A stretch of DNA of 64,000 bases, from positions 37,961,326 to 38,025,325 of the forward strand of contig OZ022260.1 in assembly GCA_963978905.1 (NCBI GenBank), read 5' to 3'. Under the pieces are notes generated by a model. That model searched no databases. It had not been told where the DNA came from and saw only the letters and a program-made list of their open reading frames with translations. Origin of the DNA: Trichostrongylus colubriformis. Taxonomy: Eukaryota > Nematoda > Chromadorea > Rhabditida > Trichostrongylidae. The position numbers were made by a program, and so were the translations under genes. Below are positions 34,437-46,600 of the stretch, in pieces (position 1 is the first letter of the stretch; the number at the start of each line of letters is the position of its first letter).

Positions 34437-37400
34437 TTACTTACCTACTGTTTCCACTCTTCGTTTGGCACGATCCAATACGGCACTGGCGACCACCTTG
34501 ACACCTTCCCATGTTTCTCGAGCTGTCGGTACTAATTCCGATTCGCCAAGTATAAAGCCGTCCCAGTCTGGAAGACATTCATCAAGAAGAGTAGGGCCTA
34601 TTCAAAATAGGATTAGTTAGCTGAACTCAATGCTTTAACGAGCTTTGATTATGTACACAAGTAGGCAACCAATAAGGCAGCAATTCATCCTTTGCGATGC
34701 CGGCAGCAGGGCGTGACTGCCTGTCTCAGCGTCTCTGACTGTGCCAACCTGTCTCGTTGCCTGCTTCGTCTCTGCACCTCTCCCGTGCCACTCTGCACTG
34801 CCTGTGAACGCAGCCACGCTCTGTTGGCGCAAAGTATGAACGCGGCCCAATGGGAAGCTTTCGTCCCTCGATAATTATAGGGGCGGGGAACCACGCCCAT
34901 GTGGAAAGCTCCGCCTTCCGCCAGCCGAGTGCAATTTGCCGAAGACAACTCCTTGAAACTCACTTTTCTCATCGGGGCGCAGTTCCAGTAGATACACGTA
35001 TTTCACACCACCAGCATGTTTGGCCCAATCTTCACTGCCTCCAGATGCGGGATCTATGGGGATCGATTCATTGATTAGCTTCAGCGAGATGAAAACAATC
35101 GAGTGGACTTACATAAAGTATCTGCTCCACTTCCAACAACATATTTCGTGCCATACACTTTTTCCAAAGCTCTTGCCGCTTTTTTACCCACATCGTACTG
35201 AGAAAAAGGGCTATTATTTTCAAAAACAAAATATTTTGGGCCAACTTATTTGGTAGAGGTGAGTATTATATCCCGTGTTCATTCAGATTTACGAAAGGTT
35301 CGATTGTTTTTTTTACAAAATGCAGATGATGAGGGTGAACTAGCAAGAGCATGATCGAAGTCGATCTTCAAACTGGTGGTGCGTATCGATCATTTTACAA
35401 GTATATTTTTATTTATAATTCATTAATAATTATGATTGCTGTTTTGAGGGCGGGCTAACGTTTCGCCCTTACTGACACATGTGATTGATGCGCAAGCTGC
35501 TGCTGGTGGTGGAATCTTTGGCCTTCAGAGAAGACGAGAAGGTCGAAACGCTAGGCCAATCAAAGGTTCCACGTCCAATCTCGTGTTGGCATATAAAGAA
35601 AACAGTCTACAAATGGTTGTTTTAATTATTTTACAAAGTGGAGGGAGCTCCTCAGATAATGAAGCTGAACATCTCGTAAATCACTGATTGTTAAGTAGAA
35701 GCTTTGTGCACGATAAACAAGTGATTTGTACTTCAACCGGTCCCTTTTATCCATTTCAGATGTTGTACACACATCGTATCCTAACGACAAGTGAATATGT
35801 GGTGTATCCCAAAAAGGTCTATAAAGGTAATCCAAGAAGATTCCAAATCGATCTTCAGGTTAAGATCTTAAATCATTTGATTCACGTTCGAAGCACTGGA
35901 AATCATATGTAACCGGCTCGCCACTTTTATCCCCTCTGTTTCCGCTCTGGTGGATACTTCCATGTAACTGGATCAAAATCTAGCTAAACCCGTTTTCATT
36001 AATGAACATTATGCTACGCTTCGTAAGCTCCTAAAAAGTCATCTGTACCACCATTCAGTCAAAAAGTTGTGAGCGACGTTTTTGAGAGAGCCTTCTATCA
36101 CAAATGTCAAAGGCTGCTTTTGGAATTATATGTGAACAATTACACCCCATCAAAGTAGAATTCAAATGAATAAAATCCTCAATATATTACCTCAGGGAAG
36201 GATCCAGTTTTTCATGTGGCGCATCTAGAAGTCCCAGGGAAGGGCTCAAGACCGCATACTGACTGTCGCAGTGTAGCCCTATTTGAAAATGTTTGCCGTT
36301 GTCAAGGTTCTTACCAATTAGTCATAAAAAACCTGCTGTACGCGCTCCGTGATCCTCCCAACGTGTCCAGTATTATGACGGGATGTTTAGTTTTCAGTTA
36401 TCGTAATATAAAATTCGGGCGGTGGTGTAGTGACAGGTGGCGCGCATCCTTACTCTTATGGTGCGGTGATCAGTGCCCGCCCACGCCAGCCATGCCATCC
36501 ATCCCGCCGGGGTAGTGAACTGGTACCAGAAGCGTCTAGGAGGATAAAAGCACTGGTTTGTACACTGGCTGGCTCCCGCAGGTAATTGTACAGGCCAACG
36601 CTTCCACCTGCCACCATGATTTTGAATAGAACTAGTTTGCGCGGCGCATCCCAGCAAGGGAATAAGTGACACCAGATACTTTCTATACTTCTTCACTCTT
36701 ACTCTTACACATGCCTGATATTTAATGAAATGTTCGTAACCGGTTGGGCAAACACACACTATTGCGTGCGTAACATCGTAGGCGTCGCTGAGTCGATCGG
36801 AACTGCCTTTTTTTATATGTTTACTCATTACCATTACCAAATCACGCTCCGCCCATTGTGGGTCGGTCTTCGCTCATTTTGAGTTTGCTCGAGATAATTT
36901 GGACCATGATCGTTCACATTGACACACACCGGTTTGTTCTGGTGTCAAGGCTGCGTTGGGAACGAGTTATGGATTTTTGCCCTTCACTCAGAGCGCTCTG
37001 CCTGCTATGCCAAGGCTTCTTTCATGATGTTCAGAAACCCATGCCTAACGTTTGCCCATCTTTTCCTCACCTTCGGTCCATTTTTAAACCAAAAAACGAT
37101 TTCTGATTCGAGAATCGAACGCATCAGTCATGCTGCGCACGCTCCGCCCGCCGTGTGCGGAGCTTAAAGGAATCGTCCACGGAGAATGATTTTCTGTGTT
37201 ACCCATATATTTATGTTGTATTTGCCTAATGTTGGCCTCATGCAAAATTTCACGCGAAAAAATGTGAATCTGGCTGAGATACAGCACCACAAAGTGCGTC
37301 CAGGTGGGCGGGGCCTCCGACTAAAAGCCTCGTCCCGTCGTCCGCCGTGGTCGGAGACGCATTGTAGGAACAGAAGGTTACGTAAACAGTTCCATTCTCC

Positions 37401-40400
37401 GTACCCAACGGCGGCGGACGACGGGACGAGGCTTTTAGACGGAGGCCCCGCCCACCTGGACCGCACTTTGTGGTGCTGTATCTCAGCCAGATTCGCATTT
37501 TTTCACGTGAAATTTTGCATGAGGCCAACATTAGGCAAATACAACATAAATATATGGGTAACACAAAAACTCATCTTCCGTGGACGATTCCTTTAACTTG
37601 GTCCGTGTTTCCTCTTTACCTCTTGTACCATACCATACCCGTACCAAGTTTGTCCCCATTTCCACAGTTTGTTTGTCCCCATTTAATGAAATTGCTACGG
37701 AAATGACATCTGTTGAGCATGGATATCGATTCCGATTTTGTTATTTGCGGTATTTAGTATTTTTGTTTTTCGAACTTACGAAAAATCACTCTAGGTGTGT
37801 AATTTACAAACTGTTCACGAAAGGAAGGTTCAAAATAATTCAGCCAACAAACGCTTATCGGAATTGGAAAAACAAAGTTGAAAAATCGGGTTAAGCTGAA
37901 CGGTAGTGAACGGTGGCACTATATCGAATGGCAGAGTAGGTGAAAGTATCGGTAAAGGCCCATTAGTAAACAGTGAAAGCTTACCAGTTCTTGGATATCG
38001 CCTGGATAGCTGTCTTTGCGATGTCCATATGGATGAATCCAAATTTGGGAATACGTATGAAGTGTGATGTACGCGTCCACCCGGCCACGATAACGCTTTG
38101 ACATGATTGCATCACGTATTGCCCTGAATTCATCTTTTGAAATTGGAAAAAAATTATGCGGTAGGTGTAAATTGAGCTCCTTCCGAGAATGCGCCAGGAC
38201 TGCTATTTCTATAAGCACTGGTTTAGTGGCACCGGCAGGCACGCGAAAAACAACAAACAAAACGCATTTAGGAGGCGTTACGCATGGGGTCCTAGTGTTT
38301 ATGTATTTATGGCTTTACGTGTTAGAGTGTTTATTGCTTTCTATAGAGATATGGTATCGATTTGCGGTAAGTATATTATCGATTGATCGATCAGAAAGGC
38401 TTGAGTGACTTGCGAAAAACGGAAACACATCATTTAAAATACAGAAAAATTGTTCATGTGAAAAAGGAAAAAAAGAAATCAAAAAAACTAACTTTGTTTC
38501 CGGTTCACTGAAAGGGCCTGTCCCTTGATAGATTTCCGAGCATGGATCGTCACTGGATCCACTTTCTGCAAAATAAATATCTATTGAGTTCAGAGTACGC
38601 CACGCACCTGTATTTATCCTAAGCCTCTGGAAACGATTGAGAAACCCTGTCAGCTTTACGTCGGTTTAACCCGATTCTTCAAAAGAATGAGAAAAGTTGT
38701 GGGAAAAATCGTGGACTTTTGTCACCAACCGGCTCATCGTACCGAACAAAAAGCTGCCCAAATTGATCAAACGGTGTGTTACCTGATGAGTCATCAGATC
38801 ACACGCATTTTTCCCCCGAACCTTTTTTGTCATTTGTAAGAAAAGCTGTCGCTGGACAATTTCATGACCACACCATTGAAACCTTCCCCCCTATCCGTCT
38901 ACTTACCTTTGAAATGAAAATCAAAATTCCGGTTGAGATCCACACCACGGCAGCAGCGATTCCGTCCCCAACTGTCCTTACGGCATTGCATTTGTGAACG
39001 ATTTTTTCGCCACAGACGAATCTTCGAAGAGGAATGTTAATAGAAAATTCCAGAAATACTAAGCTGAAGGTGTTTCGTAAGAAAAACAAACATGAGGGTT
39101 GGTTGAAGAGCGCGTGAATTCGTATCCATCCGGATTTACACATGGCACTATGACAAAGGTGATCTCTTCGAGTAGACTTTTGATGGTGGGATCGGTGTTG
39201 TAACGGGTGGTGAGCTGAAATTTGTCAGTGAATAATAAATTATCCATCGCACTTAACTCGCAGGGATGCACCGTGCATCCTACTTCCAGCCGACATTGTG
39301 CAAATATTCAGAAGCTAACTTGGATCTTCGAAGTATTGGCTAGGGAATGCATCAAAGAAATCGTCCACGGAAAAATGGGTTTCTTTGTTATCCATATACT
39401 TATGTTGTTTGCCAAATAAGGGCCACATGTAAAGTTTCACGCGCAAATGTGAGAATTCAGCTAAGATACAGCTCTCCGAATTCTCGGCCGGGTGGGCGGG
39501 GCCTCCCGTAGTCCTCCGGTTGGGAACGGTGAATGGGAATGTTTACGTGCCTTCCTATTCCTGCAATGCGTTTTCGACCGCGGCGGACACCGGGGTGGCA
39601 CTTGCTCGGATGCCCCGCCCACCCGGTAGAGACATTGTAGTGTCCTATCTTGGCCGGAGTCATATTCTTTCGGGTAAAAGTTTGCATACAGCCGACATTA
39701 TGCAAATACAACATAAATATATGGGTAATAAAAAAACTCATTTTTCCATGGACGATTCCTTGAAGTGGAAAGGCAAGTTTGGATAGCTTCGACGTATCAT
39801 GCGATATGAAACTCAGTGGATCTCAGCAGATGCGGTCCACTATCCATCTACATGCCAAGGTTGCCTCCGGAAACGCTACTAGTACGCCTTAACACTTTAG
39901 CCTGTGAATGTGGAGGAGGGGTACAACTGTACCGTTTGGAAGTTTTGTACTTGATGTTGTGCAGGTCAAAAAACCACCTATTAGGCCATACATTAAGGCC
40001 TCTCAAAGTACATTCATTTGACGATCTCTCCATCGGCCTGAGATCTTTACAGTAGAATATACCTCTCAATCGCACTTTTATAGCTTCTTTCCATTGAAAA
40101 GACAGTGAGCTACGCGTCAGCAGCGTCCAGCTACAGGCATAGCTAGGCCTTTTATAAATCCTTACACACTGATCATGATCAACACTAAGGAACCATAAGG
40201 CCAACGCTAGACTTTGTAATTTTGCGCTGTCGCACTTTCGCGCACGCGGTTCTGCAGATTCTGCAATGTTGCATCTACAGGAGAGAGAGGACATGTCGCC
40301 AAACCACAGAATTGCAAAATCGCGAAGTCCGATGTCGGTTAAAAAAATAACCCCTTCAAACAACCTGGAGCTGCTGGAATTAGAATAGAATGCGTTTTTT

Positions 40401-43400
40401 CACTTTCCACTTTTTCACAGGAAACTTGCGATCATAGGTGTGACGGTGCTGTCGAAACCACACAAAATGCAGTGTAAATGTGATCGTTTTACTACGGTTA
40501 CACCCTAGTATGTGACATAAGTGATTGTGACGTCATTGAGTAGATTACCTGATGAATAAAGTACAATGCAGTATGTGGTGCAGCCCATTCACGTGCATGG
40601 ATTCCTCCATCAATCCAGAATATCCGTTTCGATCGATCATGTGCGCCGATCTGAAAACGGTTGTGTTCGCTTGGGATACAGCTTCGTCAAAGCAACGTCC
40701 GACAAAGTGGTGCGTCTACGAGGGCTATAGGCGCAAGGAATCGGTGGTCACACGGTCAGAGAGGCAGAGTGGGGGCCAATCAACATTGGGCGCAAAAATG
40801 TGAGCGAGCGACGCCTTTTTTGGAATGCACCAGGAACTCCCATTGCATTCCGAAGTACCCTACTGAAGAATAAAATAGTGGACTTATTTCCCATCCCATG
40901 TCACCTCTCAACAATTTTGCCCACACTGGCGAAAGGCAAATACTCACCCTCCTAAATAAGCCCTGCGCTCTACCTTTTCTCAGTATTGGGACTATTCATG
41001 AATGGGTCAATAAATCAGTGGAAAAAGTCAGTGCTTCAAGCCATTACACTTTGTTGCAGCCCCATTCGGTACTAAAATAGTATTCTCGAAGACTAGACGC
41101 TTTTTATGATGAACCTAAAAGAGGTAGTCTGGTTTATAAAGAGAACTTTTCCTAAAGGACTTGTTCTAAATAAAGAGTTTCTAAACGAATAATTGTTCCT
41201 GTAAGGTTCTTCAGCCTTCATTAAAGAAACAACGGTTTCAGTTCTCTTAGAACTTGATAATTCAGGTTCGCTCCTTGAGTAGATTTCCTGAGGCGTCTTG
41301 TAAAATTTTGCACATTCATGATTGGACAACCGAAAATTTTACCACCACTTATCACTTATTACAATGGCTGATTAGTAGTTTCGGCAATTCCGTCGAGAAG
41401 GCTTCTATCGAAAGTTCACAGTTCTGATGGGGCCCATCTTGACAGTTCAAGTTTGGTCTGTAGAGACAAGTGGAACGATGGCAACATTGTAGTACTTTTT
41501 CAGTGATGACAGTAGAAAATCGTATCGAAGTGCCGCGAGAATTCAACAAACACCGAGAGAGCAAAGATCGATAAATCAATACCTCAACGCCGTCAATCGA
41601 TCTGCCTTCATGTGAGGTGCCGATTGAGATGAATTGTACAAGTTGTGGATCATTTCTGGCTAAAGCACGCATCCATGCCGTCATTTGGGCATGTGATCCG
41701 TAACGATTGAAATCGTAAAACGGAAGTGATGAGTCATCCCGAAGTCGTCGTTGAACCTTTCGATGTTCTTTGGTGGTGATAAGCCTGGAAAATTTTATTG
41801 ATAGCATAGGAGAAGCTTGATGGCGCAGTGGTTAAAGTACTCATCTGTTACATTCACTAGAAGGATCGGGTTCTAGAAATGTCCGACGTGCCTCGGAGGA
41901 TGCTTTTTGGGATAAGTTGATCATTGAGGGGTACAAAAATGCTCATTTGAGCGTCAATCTCTCAGATGGTTCAGTTAGTAGATAGGGCTAGCCTTCCAGT
42001 ATTTTCATGCCAGGAGTAGAAGTGCAATGCATAGCGTATCCTTTTCACGATCGATAAACGGATGCCTTAGCGAATAACCATACAAGGCATGGACTTCCCT
42101 TTCAGGTTGAAAATTGCAACAAAATTTCGCTTCAGCAATTTGCTTACATATATACGTAATATTATAGAATTAATATTAATAGAAATCGCACCCAAATAAT
42201 AGCAATAACACAGAATAGAATTAATATTAATAGAAATCGCACCCAAATAATAGCAATAACACAGAACAAAATAAAAATATTAATTGATCAAAATAATGTT
42301 GTTTGAGGTAAACCAACTTTTGCACGTCGTCGATAGTTTTGACATGAGCTATATCGTATTTGCCAAGCGGTTGTAGTAGATTGTCGGAGAATCGCTCATC
42401 GACCATCACATCCCAAAAACCGTTGAGATTCTTGGCAGTTTTCCAGAAGTTCAGCTGAAATCGATGATTTTTCAGTATTCGGAGTAGTTTTTCTGCTGAG
42501 TTGAGTTCCACTTCTGTCATTATAATTGTTTTCGTTATTTATTGTCATTATTCATAAATTATTACTTTCATTGTACTTTTATTTGAATCTAATTAGCATA
42601 TATCAGTATAATGCCGTTGCTCTAAGCGGTCTGTGAGGACTGAATCCCAACTAAAAAGCCAAATTAGTCATCAATCGATAACTATATTTTGTACGCTCTA
42701 TTAATAAATATTACGCTGTACGTAATTATTAATAACAACAACATTAGTCATTGATAGAAGAGGTCGTATTTCGTATTTTCCGAAACTTTTCTTCTACTCA
42801 TGCCCGTCTTTTCGAAATTTCTAAACTGCTAGCAGATCTGTGGGGAAGGATCGAATCTTAGATGTTTCTGCCAAGTTACTGTATCGCTCACACATTCGTT
42901 CGAATACCTACACGAGTTTAACTGAGTTTCGAGTGCACGGCTCATCCTAGAAGGCGATTAGCCAAGGTTCTTGCCCTTGTGGTTACCCCTTTTCCGTAGT
43001 TTATGTTTACACCATGCAGTACCAATAAATGCAAATGGTTCGGATAAAATCAGGTTTTTATTGGCGCCGTTGATTTGTTTGATATCAGCGTCAATCAGAT
43101 TTGATGTATTATCATTCATGTTTTCTTAGACAGGCATCCCCTTGATTCAAATTCAAACAGCCATGTTGATCCAGAACTGAAATGGAGAGGGCAGATCTAT
43201 TGATTGAGCTAAAAAATGATTTGTTGTTCAGTCGATCGAAAATTTGGCATAGAATGATTTCAGTGAGTACTGGATAGAATAAACTATGCGAAAGCCGATC
43301 TTACAGTTATGCCTTATTTTTATTGTTAAAATAGCAATAGATGAATGAAGAAGATTTATGCAGAAATTGTAAACTAAGTCGGCTCGGAACGCGTCATAAG

Positions 43401-43639
43401 ACCTGCTGGACGTGCCAAAATCGATCTTGGAGATTCATGTGTGTGCGATGGGTATCTTGAGTCAAAGTCAAGCATTCTACAAAAGATCTTCAAAGTAGGG
43501 TCGTATTTTTGCTCGAAAAAACGGGGGTTCATATGGAGGAAAAATTTCTTCGCGTAGTTTTCGATGAGATACCTGTTCTAGTGGTTTTTGGTGAATTTGG
43601 GGTGGGTCAGTTGGTCTCTAAAAAGAGATTTCAGGAGGA

Positions 43640-43689
<50 letters not shown>

Positions 43690-46600
43690 GTAAAATAATA
43701 ATAATAATAATAGTAATAATAATAATATTAGTAATAAGGATGAATTCAAAAGGATTTTCAATCGATTATCACACTTTGTACTCGGTGGTAATACTTGGAT
43801 CGTGCTTCGGGATACCAACAACGTCAGCCGTGGTAACGGGGAAGGGGGTCGTATCGTTGATGCGTAGGATTCGGGGTGTACCGCTCCCTAAGAAAGATGG
43901 GTTCCCTTTTCGAACAAAGATTATTCCTATTTCAACATCGCCACTGATATCTCTTTCAAAAAATGTAAATGATTAGAAAACAATTGAAATATTAAAATTA
44001 ATGTTAATATTAACCGTACTCGAAAAATTTCTTCAGTCTAATGTTTTACCCTATCTGCAGCCTCTGTTCTATTTCTCTACATTTCGGTTTGAAGAACACT
44101 GCAGTAAAATCTGAACCTGCGAATTCGAATGTGATAGCGGTGGACTGATCTGACTTGATAGGTAATTCTTACGAACATAGTCATCAATTTACCAGCCCGG
44201 GAAAGCCTTCATTGTTAATTACGCAAACTTGAAGAGAAATTCGTTAAGGATCAGATCTCTCTGAGTTGTTACTAAGTGAACCGGTTCTTCAAGGAGTATT
44301 TCACTTACTGCAGTAATTTTTCCTTTGATATTTTCTGTCGTTCGAGTACATTTTACAGCATTTTACATCTGTACGTCAGAGCTCATCAAGGGTTCATATA
44401 ACATGAAATTGTTCACCTCAATGTTGGAATCACATGTAAGCAAGTTCAATTCGATTGAAATTGAATTACGAATTGATGAAATATCACTCATATGGTGGTA
44501 AAATCTTGCAAAAAATAATGTAACCTGTTTTTCAAAGTATTAAGTTACAAATAATGAAGTACTAATTGAAAAGATGTTTTTTGGGGAGGGGTTTTGTAAT
44601 AAAGAGTTGGTTTTGTTTCCGTTTCGCACGGGCTTTTGGAAAGAAGCCAAACAATAATGAATATGCTCCATCTGTGCTTTCCAGTATGAGATGGGAGAAA
44701 AAAGTGTTGTTAAAATGTATATTTATTTAAAATCATTTAAGTCGTAAATACAAGACTTGGGATGTTTAACTCTTATTTCATTGAAAATTAAGTTTTAGAA
44801 ACTTTCTAAAATAGTAGATTACGGTTCCTGATGTTTATAACGTGAACATTAGCCACTGGAATCTTACCTGAAAACGGCGCCAATTCTTGTGTAATATTTC
44901 TTTAATCTAAAATTTTGCCCTTTCTCATCGAATTTTTGCGATGCTTGATTTCTGAACAGTTACTTGGATGACCGTAATTATTGAGCAGAAAATTACCTAT
45001 CAAACGAGCTTTTCTATTTGTAAAAGTGGAAATGTGAAGTGCTTGTCCTCGGACAGAACACGGAAACTCGTAACTGGACTTTCTTCTCCGAAACGACGAT
45101 CAAAATGTGTCAGCAAGATTTTTTGGTGGTAATAGATACGCTTAGTGGGATGGGGATGTCCCCTCATTCTAGTTCCATTGAGAGTCTGGTAGCAGGCGAA
45201 TGCGATCTGGCCTACCTATGCTATGAATTTGTGGGGCCGGATGATGTACACGAAAGTGCTTTTACTCATTCAGACGAGCCTGGTACCAATTCACCTACCC
45301 AAGGGGTGGAGGACCTGGTTGACTTGAGCGAGTGCTTATTTATTTATTTATTTATTTATTTGTTCATTTACTCATGCGTGCATAGACGCACCAGAACTTA
45401 AAGGAATCGTCCACGGAAAATGCGTTTTTGTGTTACCCATACGTTTATGTTGTATTTGCCTAATGTGGGCCTCATGCAAAATTCCACGCGAAAAAATGCG
45501 AATCTGGCTGAGATACAGCATCACAAAGTGCGGTCCCAGTGGGCGGGGCCTAAGAGTAAAAGCCTCGTCCCGTGGTCCGCCGCCGTTGGGAACGGAGAGT
45601 GGGACTGTTTACGAGACTTTCTGCTCCTACAATGCGTCTCCGACCACGGCGGACGATGGAACGAGGCTTTTCTCTTAGGCCCCGCCCACTGGGACCGCAC
45701 TTTGTGGTGCTGTATCTCGGCCAGATTCGCATTTTTTCGCGTGAAATTTTGCATGAGGCCCACATTAGGCAAATACAACATGAACGTATGGGTAACACAA
45801 AAACGCATTTTCCGTGGACGATTCCTTTAAACAGAAATTAAAGAACCACTGTAGTTATTCAATCTTAAAACTCCTTCATTAGCCTACTAGATAGGTTGAA
45901 GGGTGAACAAAGCACGAATGAATTATTCTATTATTCGAGACACAGAAAATATATTTGTTTTGCCCTCCCGAATCAGAAGTAAGCGGGTGTCGCTGCGGGA
46001 TGCGATCCCCGCACCATAAGAGTGGAAGTTTGGGTCACCTGTCACTGCAGCACTTCCTCTCCAAATGTGTTATGTTTAAAGTTTCTCACACATTTTTACG
46101 TTCGTTACGCATATATTTCATCTCAATAAAGCAAGTTATCAATGTGGAACTATTTGATAATTTATAACTGATTTTTTTACGCAGATTTCGAAATTTTTCG
46201 CAGATTTTGATGCAATAGGTTACTTGCTTAATAACGCATTGTGCATAGTTAATTTTTACACAGATTTTGATGCAATATATGCATAACGAAAGCAAATAAA
46301 GAATGTCCCATAAGCTAGCCAGTGCCCAGTGAAACTGTGCCTGTCTGTCCGGTTTCAGGCGGTGCTGAGACCAGCAAATGTTGGTGTTGTCATTGCCATT
46401 TAGTTCATCCGATGTGATTACGCGACCTTTACCCAAAGCGTTCCCATCGCATTATTGGGGAAAAGGAGTGGTGAGCTACTGATGTGATAAGCACTGTGAA
46501 TTGTCCTGAAGAAGCAGAATGAGTGGTTAAGCATGAGATTCTATCCACGGAAACATGAATGTGAGAGCGACACAACTAGCCACTGCTTCACTTTTATCGT

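Noticed and set aside
37186..37596. Open frames of 100-136 codons on both strands, similar to frames at 45420-45830
   Set aside because: They are mirror translations of a palindromic foldback element and start or end at its borders; no splice or domain support.
38124..38260. Longer 5' part of the CPA-1 exon at 37985-38123
   Set aside because: The phase only fits the acceptor gaattcag before 38123, which also gives the conserved SEPETKAIRDAI join.
41818..41890. Functional tRNA gene
   Set aside because: The A-box is good but the B-box and stems are degenerate, so a relic is more likely.
42454..42520. ATG at 42520 as start of CPA-1
   Set aside because: It would give a protein without signal peptide; the acceptor at 42455 joins in phase to the signal-peptide exon at 53704 and completes the propeptide without redundancy.
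43509..43976. 155-codon plus-strand frame
   Set aside because: Its centre is poly-Ile from an AAT microsatellite; the flanks lack domains.
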